DNA of 10,308 bases, from contig JAUPKM010000292.1 of NCBI GenBank assembly GCA_030837445.1, positions 1 to 10,308 on the forward strand, read 5' to 3'. The position numbers and the translations under genes were made by a program. Below, piece by piece: positions 1 to 6,648 of this stretch (positions are counted from its first letter, which is position 1; every line of letters begins with the position of its first letter). The notes under the pieces were generated by a model that was given only the letters and a program-made list of their open reading frames with translations, was not told where the DNA came from and did not search any database. The DNA comes from Actinomycetota bacterium. Its GTDB lineage: Bacteria; Actinomycetota; Actinomycetes; S36-B12; UBA10799.

Positions 1-3
1 CAT

Positions 4-1923
4 TCAGTTCGTGTGCGGCGTGGGCAGGTGGGGTCCGAGGTAGCCGACGTAGACGGTGCCATTCGCTGCGGTCGCGTCGTGGTAGTGCAGACGAGGACTG
101 ATCAGCCCGGACTGGATGATCTTGAAGTGCGAACCCATGAAGATCCGGCCCGACGGATCGATCGCTGTGGGCACCGGCAGCGTACGCGGCACCCGGAACT
201 TCGCGCGGTTCTTCACAAGCTCGCTTTCATCTCGCCCATGGCGGCGCTGCGGGTATCCGACATACCCCGGCGGGGTGTCCTTCAGGTAGGAGTCGACGCT
301 GCCGGTGAAGACGCCGTCGGCTTTCGCCCGGGCGTAGTCGTTGACGGCAGCAAGGGCGTCCCAGGACTTGCGCGCCCAGACACCGAGCGTGTCGTTCTCC
401 TCAAGCGCCCGGGTGATCGCCTCGTCACCGGTGAAGACCAGGTGGGGCAACTCACCGAGCCGGTCCAGCACGTCGCTGAACGACTCCGGTCCGATCGTCG
501 AAACCGGCGGGGTCCAGACGAGATCGTGCCTGTCGAGTTCGAACAACCGGACCCGGAGCACGTCGCGCAGAGTGTCGACTTCGTGCAGGTCGTCTTGGGT
601 TTCAGCGTGTGCGAGTTGCTCGTCTTCCAGTCGCGTCGTCACGTCCGATAGGGCCGCCTCGGCGCCGGAGAGCCGCTCGGTGACTTCTGTCAAGCGTGCC
701 TTGATCCCCGCCTGATCCTGCTCGCGCGTCTCCGCGGCGATCCCGGCGCGCATCCACCGCAGCACTGCGTCCACGAGTCCCTGGTGATCGGGCTCGATCC
801 CGGTGGCATTGCGCACTTCGGCGGCGAAAAGTGTGATGGCGGTGGCCTCCGCCACAATTGCCTCAGCCGCTTCAGCAGCCGCCGTCGAGGGTTGAGTCGA
901 GGGCCTAGTCGAGGGCTGAATCGGTGTCTCCTTGGCAGCCTCGGTTACCGGAGTCGGCGCTTCAGCTTCAACCGCGACAGACTCCGCTTGCGCAGCTGCC
1001 GACGGCGTTCGGGTGTCCGTCTCGGCGCGATCAAGCATGACCGCGTTCGTCCGCTCCTCCAGCCGGGTGTTCAACCGCAACAACGGTCGTGGAAGTGGCT
1101 CGGCAATCGTGATGTCCCGCGCCCTCGCGCCTAGCGTGCGCTGCAGTGCCCTGGGATTGTCGGTGGCCAGGCGACTCCCGCCAAGGATCCGGTGACGTCG
1201 CGCATCCAGCAACGAAGCCGGGTCTGCACCGCGGCGGAACGTCCTGATCGTGCCGGCAGGAACCGCGTGGCTCGACCCCAACTGGTCTGAGAGCAGTGCC
1301 GTCGCTGCCGGATCCATCACGTAAGCACCCGCCAGGCCGACTGTGTCCCGAAGCAGATCGGCGACAACGTCGATCCACTGCTCCAGCGGCCGATCCTCGA
1401 CGGCGCCAGCCACATAGAGCAGCCCGCGGCGGTCGGGGTCGCAGATCACGTCGATCAGCTGGTCGACGTCGTCGGCGAACACCCGCTGAGGTCGGAATCC
1501 GAGACTGGCCAAGCTGTCGAAGCCCTCATAGATCTTGAGCAAGTTCTTGGCCAGATTGGGCGTCGACACCCATTGCCGCCGACCACTGCCCCGGTTCAAT
1601 GCCGGACCGTCCACGTCGATCCAGATCTGCGGGTGGCCGTGCCGGGGCGCATGTGTGGTCAACCGAGTTGTCCAGGCTCCTGCCTCATTGGTTTCCGACA
1701 GAGTCGCCCGGATCGACGCCGATCCGTCAGCACAATCCTCCTTGACGAGTAGCGCTCGAGCATCCTCGCCAAGGCGTAGCGGGGCATCGAACTCCAACGC
1801 ATCGCCGTCGTATTGTCGGTGAGGTTTGTGGGACAGCCAGTAGCGGAACTCCCGCACCGTACGCTCGAGCACATCGTGTCCTGGCTGGTGAACATCGAAG
1901 ATCGTCCGATAGCCGAGAACCAT
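4..1923 (-). CDS. Uncharacterised 639-aa protein with central coiled coil and conserved-looking C-terminal module
   Basis: I do not recognise a named family. Residues 1-295 look like a folded alpha/beta region (for example LLYVAGAVEDRP near 168 and a Pro/Arg-rich stretch at 275-290). Residues 300-360 are low-complexity Ala/Glu/Thr/Pro, including three PST(R/Q)P-like units at 336-347. Residues 395-460 have Glu/Arg/Leu heptad character and probably form a coiled coil. Residues 465-639 form a second folded part ending in a glycine- and aromatic-rich beta-like module (IFMGSHFKI at 594-602, VYVGYLGPHL at 624-633). No signal peptide or membrane helix is seen, so it is probably cytoplasmic. The ATG at 1923 follows AAGGGGG with about 6 bases spacing, which supports this start. 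The TGA stop is immediately followed by ATG at 3-1 on the same strand, so a coupled downstream gene may begin at the window edge. It is transcribed divergently from the 2012-4365 operon. High confidence as a gene, none on function. Confidence 0.85.
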   Translation of the reverse strand: MVLGYRTIFDVHQPGHDVLERTVREFRYWLSHKPHRQYDGDALEFDAPLRLGEDARALLVKEDCADGSASIRATLSETNEAGAWTTRLTTHAPRHGHPQIWIDVDGPALNRGSGRRQWVSTPNLAKNLLKIYEGFDSLASLGFRPQRVFADDVDQLIDVICDPDRRGLLYVAGAVEDRPLEQWIDVVADLLRDTVGLAGAYVMDPAATALLSDQLGSSHAVPAGTIRTFRRGADPASLLDARRHRILGGSRLATDNPRALQRTLGARARDITIAEPLPRPLLRLNTRLEERTNAVMLDRAETDTRTPSAAAQAESVAVEAEAPTPVTEAAKETPIQPSTRPSTQPSTAAAEAAEAIVAEATAITLFAAEVRNATGIEPDHQGLVDAVLRWMRAGIAAETREQDQAGIKARLTEVTERLSGAEAALSDVTTRLEDEQLAHAETQDDLHEVDTLRDVLRVRLFELDRHDLVWTPPVSTIGPESFSDVLDRLGELPHLVFTGDEAITRALEENDTLGVWARKSWDALAAVNDYARAKADGVFTGSVDSYLKDTPPGYVGYPQRRHGRDESELVKNRAKFRVPRTLPVPTAIDPSGRIFMGSHFKIIQSGLISPRLHYHDATAANGTVYVGYLGPHLPTPHTN

Positions 1924-2011
1924 GATTTCCCCCTTGGATCGTGAACTGGTGGATCACTTCCATCATGGACCGAACCCCCGACAGTTTGACTCGGTGACTG
2001 TCGGAGGTCAG
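1924..2011. promoter_or_regulatory. Divergent intergenic region between the coiled-coil gene and the membrane/LRV operon
   Basis: These 88 bases separate two divergent start codons, so they should carry both promoters. On the plus strand there is a TTGACT (1986-1991), but no good TANNNT box at the proper distance. The ribosome binding sites are clear: AAGGGGG for the minus gene and GGAGGT (2003-2008) for the plus gene. Short partial repeats such as TGACTCGG/TGACTGTCGG (1988-2004) could be operator parts but are too weak to call. Only the divergent arrangement is firm. Confidence 0.35.
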
Positions 2012-2215
2012 ATGCATGCTGGAGGCATGGTCATCGTCGCGGGACTAGCGATCGTCTGGGTACTCATCGTGGTAGCCGTCGGCCTGGTCCTCATCGTGTG
2101 GGGTGCGGGCACATTCCTCACGCCGGGCGCCCCGCAATCGATGCGCATCGTCGCCGCCTTCATCATCGCGAACCTGATCGTCCTCGCCGGCTCCTTCCTC
2201 ATCAGGGGGTCCTGA
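2012..2215 (+). CDS. Small two-helix membrane protein (67 aa)
   Basis: An ATG-initiated frame encodes a very hydrophobic peptide. Residues about 6-35 form one long membrane helix (VIVAGLAIVWVLIVVAVGLVLIVW), followed by a short loop with a Pro/Gly turn. A second helix lies at about 43-63 (IVAAFIIANLIVLAGSFLI), with a short Arg-containing tail. The frame is open back to an ATG at 1922, but the start at 2012 is preferred because GGAGGT lies 3-4 bases upstream. The extra 30 residues of the longer form are hydrophilic and would overlap the divergent gene's leader. A further ATG at 2027 has its GGAGG only one base away. The stop is one base before the next ATG, so it is translationally coupled to the next gene. 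Function unknown; it may act as a membrane partner for the two downstream products. Confidence 0.7.
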   Translation: MHAGGMVIVAGLAIVWVLIVVAVGLVLIVWGAGTFLTPGAPQSMRIVAAFIIANLIVLAGSFLIRGS

Positions 2216-2216
2216 C

Positions 2217-2828
2217 ATGAACCTCGACGCGGTCAAAAGTTGGACACAGTCCTCGCCGCAGCTGCCAGCAACAGTCGTGACGCCGTCGCAACTCGACGCG
2301 ACCATGGGACCGGCGGTGCTGGTTGCCGAATACTCCTTCGGCGTGCCCTGGGAAGCAGTCCGTCAACGACCCTGGCCCACCGTCGTGGTGCTCCCCCACC
2401 GGTTCCTCGACCTTCCCAACGATGTCGCCGTTTTCGATGCCGGGCACCGTTTCGCGGCCCTGACTGCAGCCGCCCGGCGCCTGGCAATCCCGCCTTTACC
2501 GGAGCCTGAGATTCCGGCGCCTTGGTCGGCGGCGCTCGATGCCGTCTCACTTCCTGGCGGGTCCAGCCCGACGGCGATCTCCACCTACCCAGGCGGCGCT
2601 GCTTCTGAATCGACGACCGACCTCGCTGACCCGGTCGAGGAGAAGGCGCCGACACTGGCCGATTCAGACTGGTTCACCTACATCACCGCCGCGGTGATCG
2701 GAGCTGGCGTGGCCGCTCTGCTGTGGCAGCACATCGCAACGGGCTTGGCCGTTGGCGTCCTGATGATCATCCTGCTGGTCGCCACCGACCAGATCCTCGG
2801 AAAGGACATCCCCCGTGACACCAGCTGA
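2217..2828 (+). CDS. Uncharacterised 203-aa protein with C-terminal membrane hairpin
   Basis: No family is recognised. Residues 15-90 look like a compact folded domain (AVLVAEYSFGVPWEAV near 33-48, TVVVLPHRFLDLP near 55-67, then an Ala/Arg-rich helix at about 77-91). Residues 92-150 are Pro/Ser/Ala/Glu-rich and probably a flexible linker. Two adjacent hydrophobic stretches at about 154-169 and 172-190 form a likely membrane hairpin, with a short KDIPRDTS tail. Without a signal peptide, the N-terminal domain is most simply placed in the cytoplasm. AGGGGG at 2203-2208 lies 8 bases before the ATG. The gene begins one base after the upstream stop, and its 3' end overlaps the next start by 14 bases, so all three genes look like one operon with coupled translation. 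Confidence 0.82.
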   Translation: MNLDAVKSWTQSSPQLPATVVTPSQLDATMGPAVLVAEYSFGVPWEAVRQRPWPTVVVLPHRFLDLPNDVAVFDAGHRFAALTAAARRLAIPPLPEPEIPAPWSAALDAVSLPGGSSPTAISTYPGGAASESTTDLADPVEEKAPTLADSDWFTYITAAVIGAGVAALLWQHIATGLAVGVLMIILLVATDQILGKDIPRDTS

Positions 2829-4365
2829 AAACACTCACAGCGCAGGACTTGACCCGCCCGGACCAACACCCATATCCGAGCGGGCTTCGGTCTCCCGGAA
2901 GCCGGTCGCGCGCCCCCATCGCCGGCGCAGCGAGGCCTCCCTCGTCGCGGAGTTACTGCCCGCCCGCGCCAAGGATTGGTTCTACGACAACGGTGGCAAT
3001 TCGTTCTTCACCTGGCTTCCGGGAATCGACCCTTCGCAGGTGCCGCCGCGAGTCGTCCGCTCGTTGGCGGATGAGGACGGCTCAGACATCCACATAGATA
3101 TTGCAAGGACACTCGCGGAGTGCCCGGCGGCCCCGCCAGCTGTCCTCACCTGGCTCGCGTCGATGCCCACCCCGCCGCAGTGGGAGGAGGATTGGTACCA
3201 CGTGTTGGAGGCTGTTGCGACGAACCCTGCCACCCCTGCGTCAACCCGACAAGTCCTGATCGGTCGCGCCCTCGCCGCCGCAACCGACGACGACAATCCC
3301 GACTGGTGGATCGGCTCAGCGCTGGTCAACTACGACGGTTGCCCTGCCCACGTGCGCACTGCTCTGCTGCAGGCGTTCGGTGCATCATCGAGTCAGTGGG
3401 CACGGCGCACGGCTGCGGAGAATCCCGCCACGCCTGCTCGGATGTTGACAGCCCTGGCCTCCGACCACGAGGACTGGGTGCGCTCGGGCACGGCTGGTAA
3501 CGCGAGCACTCCCCCGGCCGCACTGGCGCGACTCTCCACGCAGGCGAATCCCGAGGTGGAGGATGACCGGTGGGTACTGGGCCGCCTGGCCGCCAACCCG
3601 AGCACACCCGCGAAGGTTCTCCGCACCCTCGCTAACCGCGACACCGACGACATCCTCCGACACCTGGCAGAGAATCCCGCCACCCCAGCGGCTGTCCGGG
3701 CCGCGGTCGTCCAGCGAGTCTCTGCCGCTGATGCCCTGACCCTCAGTGCCGATCCCGCCTCCGACCCTGCAGCATTCCCCGATGTTCTGCACCTCATCGC
3801 GGCCAGCCCAGCGGCCGAGGTCCGCGCGAAGGTTGCAGCGAACCCCGGGACATCGGAGCAGACTCTGACGCGCCTCGCGGCCGATCCGAACCTGGAGGTG
3901 CGGATGGCGGCAACAGCCAACCTGAACACCCCCGTGAGCGTGCTCGCCCAGGTGGGGGCGGAGAAGGATCTCGAGTGGGGAATGATGTGGAGTCTGTTGG
4001 AGAACCCGCGAACGCCGGCAGAGACGCTCGTCTTTGTCCTATGCAACTGGCGGAGGTGCAACCCAGCAGACGGATTCGATACGCCGGGCCCTGCCGTCTA
4101 CGCCGCGTTGATCCGCAGATTCGACATCGACGACTTCAGTGGCGGTGCAGCCGATGTGCGCCGAGGCACAGGACGACCGGTAAGCGCCGCGGAACTGACA
4201 GCTCTCGCCGGCGTTCCCATCTGCGGTGTCCGCAGCATCATCGCCTCCCACCCGGCGACTCCGCCGGAAACCTTCAGGAGAATGGCTGCCGCCGAACGAC
4301 GTCGCGCCGACGCCAACCCAGCGGTCTTTTGGTTAGCTACCCGACGACTGAACGCGGCCCCCTGA
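2815..4365 (+). CDS. LRV/HEAT-like repeat solenoid protein (516 aa)
   Basis: Residues 1-45 are a disordered, Pro- and Arg-rich basic leader. From about 95 to 495 the protein is a helical-repeat solenoid resembling the leucine-rich repeat variant (LRV) family, with units of about 24-30 residues of the form (V/A)AxNPxTPxxxLxxLAxDxxxxVR. The NPATP-type signature recurs at 137-141, 203-207, 261-265 (NPSTP), 287-291, 397-401 (NPRTP) and 479-483 (HPATP), with degenerate units between. Such folds act as binding surfaces; no catalytic motif is visible. The Azotobacter LRV protein has an N-terminal cysteine cluster binding 4Fe-4S; here five cysteines are scattered (103, 176, 410, 415, 470), so no cluster is expected. 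The GTG start is supported by AAAGGA 8 bases upstream and overlaps the preceding gene by 14 bases. It may be the scaffold or sensor partner of the two membrane proteins upstream; that link is inference from the operon only. Confidence 0.87.
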   Translation: MTPAENTHSAGLDPPGPTPISERASVSRKPVARPHRRRSEASLVAELLPARAKDWFYDNGGNSFFTWLPGIDPSQVPPRVVRSLADEDGSDIHIDIARTLAECPAAPPAVLTWLASMPTPPQWEEDWYHVLEAVATNPATPASTRQVLIGRALAAATDDDNPDWWIGSALVNYDGCPAHVRTALLQAFGASSSQWARRTAAENPATPARMLTALASDHEDWVRSGTAGNASTPPAALARLSTQANPEVEDDRWVLGRLAANPSTPAKVLRTLANRDTDDILRHLAENPATPAAVRAAVVQRVSAADALTLSADPASDPAAFPDVLHLIAASPAAEVRAKVAANPGTSEQTLTRLAADPNLEVRMAATANLNTPVSVLAQVGAEKDLEWGMMWSLLENPRTPAETLVFVLCNWRRCNPADGFDTPGPAVYAALIRRFDIDDFSGGAADVRRGTGRPVSAAELTALAGVPICGVRSIIASHPATPPETFRRMAAAERRRADANPAVFWLATRRLNAAP

Positions 4366-4381
4366 GCGGCCTTGCGTCGCG

Positions 4382-4654
4382 CTAGCCCCGAGGTCGGTAT
4401 ACGTGACTTCGGTGTCCGATCCACTCAACGTGGACCTGGCTGGTGTCCTCACTAATTGAGTAGATGACGCGGTAGGTACCCCGCCGTGCACTGAAGTAGT
4501 CTTCGAGCGGCGGGTCCAATCGTCCGCCGGTCCGACGTGGGTTTGAAGCCAACGCTTCGACACAGAATTCGAATGCGGCAATCGCAACGGACTCAGGGAG
4601 TTCCTCGCTCAATGCGCGGCGGGCCGGCGCGCGGAAAAGAACTTCATACGGCAT
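4382..4654 (-). CDS. RelE/ParE-superfamily toxin, RelG-like (90 aa)
   Basis: The product is a small basic protein with the RelE fold order. An N-terminal MPYEV strand and an Arg-rich helix (ARRAL, residues 11-15) are followed by SNPRRTGGRLDPPLEDYFSARRGTYRVIYSI (38-67). It ends with a strand and HRSHVYRP (81-88). The R-GTYRVIY-HR-YR pattern is that of mycobacterial RelE/RelG-type toxins, which cleave mRNA, usually on the ribosome. The ATG at 4654 overlaps the antitoxin stop as TGATG. A GTG one codon earlier (4657) would also work, but MPY is the usual family N-terminus. It is the second gene of the pair, after its antitoxin, and convergent with the LRV gene with only 16 bases between stops. 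All typical conserved regions are present, so it is probably intact. Its target and cognate specificity are inferred from the family. Confidence 0.9.
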   Translation of the reverse strand: MPYEVLFRAPARRALSEELPESVAIAAFEFCVEALASNPRRTGGRLDPPLEDYFSARRGTYRVIYSISEDTSQVHVEWIGHRSHVYRPRG

Positions 4655-4938
4655 CACACTCTGCCCTGTCGGAACTTCATCAACTCAGCCATCTGTTGAG
4701 AAGTCGTCGCGGGGACGCCGTTCTCACGCTCGACACGTGCTTCGGCCAGGGCAGCCATCGCCACCGAGTCAGACAACACCGCAATGGTCTCTTCGAGAGC
4801 GTCCAGATCTGCGGCCGAGATGAGCACCGTGTCCGCCACACCGTTGCGCGTCAACGCGATTCGATCATGCTCCCGAGCGACCTGGCGAGCGTACTCATTG
4901 AGCTTCGCTTTCACAGCGGACACCGGCAACGTTTGCAT
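4654..4938 (-). CDS. Phd/YefM-type antitoxin (RelB/RelF-like, 94 aa)
   Basis: The N-terminal half (MQTLPVSAVKAKLNEYARQVAREHDRIALTRNGVADTVLIS) fits the Phd/YefM DNA-binding fold: an AK(A)KLNEY helix, then a 'TRNGxADxVLIS' strand-turn, then a DLDALEETIAVLSD helix. The C-terminal part (about 60-94), rich in Ala/Glu/Gln, would bind and neutralise the toxin. Such antitoxins dimerise and repress their own promoter. The frame is open to an ATG at 4986, giving 16 extra residues, but the ATG at 4938 is chosen because family members start with M(x)LPVSxVKAxLxE. That start has no close Shine-Dalgarno, and a TACTAT box sits 7 bases upstream (see the promoter entry), so leaderless translation fits. The antitoxin-first order and one-base overlap with the toxin are typical of type II modules. 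Confidence 0.9.
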   Translation of the reverse strand: MQTLPVSAVKAKLNEYARQVAREHDRIALTRNGVADTVLISAADLDALEETIAVLSDSVAMAALAEARVERENGVPATTSQQMAELMKFRQGRV

Positions 4939-4976
4939 AGTCCGAATAGTAGTCCTCTCATGGGTGTGGCGCCAAC
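4939..4976 (-). promoter_or_regulatory. Candidate leaderless promoter and operator of the toxin-antitoxin operon
   Basis: Reading the minus strand, TACTAT (4950-4945) matches the actinobacterial -10 pattern TANNNT and ends 7 bases before the antitoxin ATG at 4938. Transcription would then begin at or next to the A of ATG, giving a leaderless mRNA. A weak -35, TTGGCG (4975-4970), lies 19 bases upstream. The -10 is flanked by GGACTA direct repeats (4955-4950 and 4943-4938, 12-base period) that could form an autorepression operator. The nearest purine-rich SD-like sequence, AGAGGA, is about 14 bases from ATG, too far to be effective. All of this is pattern reading. Confidence 0.5.
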
Positions 4977-5081
4977 CCTGCACCATCGAACACCTGGGGC
5001 GGTTGGCTGATTAACGCGGATGCGATGGCCAGGAATCGCTGCGGGCGCAACAATGGCCGTTCCAGTAGGTATGGAGGAACG

Positions 5082-5963
5082 ATGACAGACGAAAACCCGC
5101 CGCCACCACAACCACCGACGCCAACCAACGCGCCACCACCGACGCCACCACCGACCCCACCGCCACCGCCACCGCCACCGCCACCGCTCGACGCTGGGCC
5201 GCCAGGCCCACCCGGCACGGAGGCGCCAACGAAGCGGCACTGGGCGGCGAAGACGGCACTGATCGTGGGGATAGTGGCCCTGGTCGTGTCGCTCGTGCCC
5301 GTCATTGGCTTCTTTGGGATGGCCGTGTTGGCTCCCGTGGGGATCGTCTTTGCCATCATCGCGATCCGCAAGACCGGCCCCGAAAAGTCTCCAGGCCGGA
5401 AGATGGCCGTGGTCGGTCTGGTCTTGTCGATCTTGTCGGTTTTGGTCGCCGTGGCGTGGCTCATTGTCTACAGCGTCGCCCTCGACAATTCCCTGAAGTC
5501 GATCTACGGCGACGATCGCATTACGACCGGGCCGGGCAGAACTGCATCCGCGGCCCTACCCTTCGGAAGTTCGACGGTCGATGAGCACGACACCAAGGCG
5601 ACCGCGACTCCGCCGGTCACTGTGGACATGCCCGATGATCTCCAGGTCCTCGGCTACAACCTGGCGTTCGCCACGACCGTCAGTTTCAGCAACGACGGTG
5701 ACCGGGATGTGTACTACCAGCCTGTGGGCCATAGCAGCGTCGTACCCGTGGGCGACTGCAAGACCATCAGCAAGAATCTGTCAGCCATAGATAATCTCCT
5801 TCTCATTCTGAAGCCGGGTGAATCCAAGTCCGTCGACGCGGTCTTCGCCTGCAAGGCAACCGATCCGTCGGGGGTGGTCAACGTCATGCTCGAAACAGCA
5901 GCAGAGCCGTACGCGTCGAGGTCGTTCTTCGTGGGTCCGTTGGACGGCGGCGAAACCAGGTAG
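5082..5963 (+). CDS. Pro-rich DUF4190-like membrane protein with exported C-terminal domain (293 aa)
   Basis: Residues 5-48 are almost entirely Pro with Thr/Gly, including an unbroken ten-Pro run encoded by CGCCAC hexanucleotide repeats. Residues about 58-96 are a hydrophobic pair of helices (ALIVGIVALVVSLVPVIGF...GIVFAIIAI). A basic loop KTGPEKSPGRK leads to another helix at about 108-133. This Pro-rich leader plus 'GRKMAVVGLVLSILSV' layout is that of actinobacterial DUF4190-like proteins. Residues 135-293 form a probably extracytoplasmic beta-rich domain with cysteines 226 and 257 placed for a disulfide (VGDCK, VFACK). Function unknown; perhaps cell envelope. The frame is open to an ATG at 5025, but the start at 5082 has GGAGG 4 bases upstream and gives the MTDENPPP leader usual in this group. 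It is divergent from the toxin-antitoxin operon and followed by a hairpin. Confidence 0.87.
   Translation: MTDENPPPPQPPTPTNAPPPTPPPTPPPPPPPPPPLDAGPPGPPGTEAPTKRHWAAKTALIVGIVALVVSLVPVIGFFGMAVLAPVGIVFAIIAIRKTGPEKSPGRKMAVVGLVLSILSVLVAVAWLIVYSVALDNSLKSIYGDDRITTGPGRTASAALPFGSSTVDEHDTKATATPPVTVDMPDDLQVLGYNLAFATTVSFSNDGDRDVYYQPVGHSSVVPVGDCKTISKNLSAIDNLLLILKPGESKSVDAVFACKATDPSGVVNVMLETAAEPYASRSFFVGPLDGGETR
5161..5184 (+). repeat. In-frame CGCCAC hexanucleotide repeat coding a proline run
   Basis: Four exact CGCCAC units, with degenerate flanking units on both sides (about 5140-5190), encode Pro-Pro pairs in the membrane protein leader. The unit is two codons, so slippage would change the length of the proline run without shifting frame. 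Confidence 0.75.
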
Positions 5964-5992
5964 AGCCGAGACCCGTTAGAGCCGCGACCCGC
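5961..5992 (+). repeat. 16-bp tandem repeat overlapping a stop codon
   Basis: TAGAGCCGAGACCCGT (5961-5976) is followed directly by TAGAGCCGCGACCCGC (5977-5992), matching at 14 of 16 positions, and by a further TA. The first unit begins with the TAG stop of the membrane protein gene and the second repeats a TAG. This suggests a local duplication just after the coding end, or a transcription-factor or RNA motif ahead of the hairpin at 5998. Confidence 0.7.
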
Positions 5993-5997
5993 TAATA

Positions 5998-6018
5998 CAC
6001 CGGCCCCCAAAGCCGGTG
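5998..6018 (+). terminator. Candidate intrinsic terminator hairpin (no U-tract)
   Basis: CACCGGC (5998-6004) and GCCGGTG (6012-6018) form a perfect 7-bp GC-rich stem around a CCCCAAA loop, 35 bases after the stop of the membrane protein gene. There is no run of T after it, as is common for actinobacterial terminators. A terminator role fits the position but is inferred. Confidence 0.5.
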
Positions 6019-6165
6019 CCGACTCGTCCCCACGCAGGATTCGGGATGCTGCCGAACGCCGGACTCCACGTCCACTCGGGACCACGTCGGAGGGAGCCGT
6101 GATTGCGGGACTGGATGTCGGTGGTGGCCGCTACGGTGAAGGCACAGAACAACGGAGGGGAAACC

Positions 6166-6642
6166 ATGACGCGGAAGATCGTCTACGTCGACATGGATGG
6201 CGTGCTGGTCGACTTCGAGTCCGGCTTGGACCGGGCCAGCCGGAACGACCTGCGGGAATACGAAGGGCGAGCGGACGAGATACCGGGGATCTTCTCCCTG
6301 ATGGACCCGATGCCGGGCGCCGTCGACGGATTCCATGCGCTGTCCCGGCACTACGACACCTACATTCTGTCGACGGCATCGTGGCGGAACCCGACGGCGT
6401 GGTCGGACAAGCTGAGTTGGGTTCATCGATACCTCGGTGTCGGCGTGGACTCGCCGGCCCACAAGCGCCTAATCCTGTCGCACAACAAGCATCTTCACGT
6501 TGGGGACTACCTCATCGATGACCGGGAAAAGAACGGTGCAGACCGCTTTGCCGGCGAGCTGATCGCGTTCGGCAGCACTGACTACCCGGACTGGGCAGCA
6601 GTGCTGGGCCGTCTGATCCCGCGGCCGTCAACAGGCGACTGA
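6166..6642 (+). CDS. HAD-family 5'(3')-deoxyribonucleotidase (NT5C type, 158 aa)
   Basis: HAD motif I is at the N-terminus, VYVDMDGVLVDF (residues 6-17). D9 would be the nucleophile and D11 the general acid/base. Motif II is YILSTASWRN (66-75, Ser69/Thr70), followed by a WSDKLSWVHRYLG segment typical of the NT5C family. Motif III lysine is probably K108 in LSHNKHL, and motif IV is YLIDDR with D118/D119 for Mg2+. These match the 5'-nucleotidase deoxy (cytosolic type C) family, which removes phosphate from deoxynucleoside monophosphates. The length is slightly short but all motifs are present. The ATG at 6166 has GGAGGGG with about 6 bases spacing; the longer open frame from 6103 adds residues upstream of motif I that the family does not need. 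No gene partner is obvious; the next gene is convergent. Substrate preference cannot be read from sequence; related members act on other phosphorylated compounds. Confidence 0.9.
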   Translation: MTRKIVYVDMDGVLVDFESGLDRASRNDLREYEGRADEIPGIFSLMDPMPGAVDGFHALSRHYDTYILSTASWRNPTAWSDKLSWVHRYLGVGVDSPAHKRLILSHNKHLHVGDYLIDDREKNGADRFAGELIAFGSTDYPDWAAVLGRLIPRPSTGD

Positions 6643-6648
6643 CGACCC

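Noticed and set aside
13..1822. Several plus-strand open frames opposite the coiled-coil gene
   Set aside because: Arg/Ser-rich compositions, no start signals, and a single long minus frame with its own Shine-Dalgarno explains the region.
1922..2011. N-terminal extension of the 67-aa membrane protein from ATG 1922
   Set aside because: The extra 30 residues overlap the divergent gene's start codon and lack a ribosome binding site; the ATG at 2012 has GGAGGT just upstream.
2008..2202. Met/Thr-rich antisense frame opposite the small membrane gene
   Set aside because: Reverse-complement artefact of the hydrophobic, Ile/Val-rich helices.
3393..4061. Long antisense open frame (222 codons, minus) inside the LRV gene
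   Set aside because: It is Arg/Ala/Ser-rich with no family look, while the plus frame carries regular NPxTP repeats; an open antisense frame is common opposite GC-rich repeats.
4911..5240. Trp/Arg-rich and Gly/Val-rich minus-strand frames opposite the proline run
   Set aside because: They are simply the reverse complement of CGCCAC repeats; the plus frame has a ribosome binding site and a sensible membrane protein.
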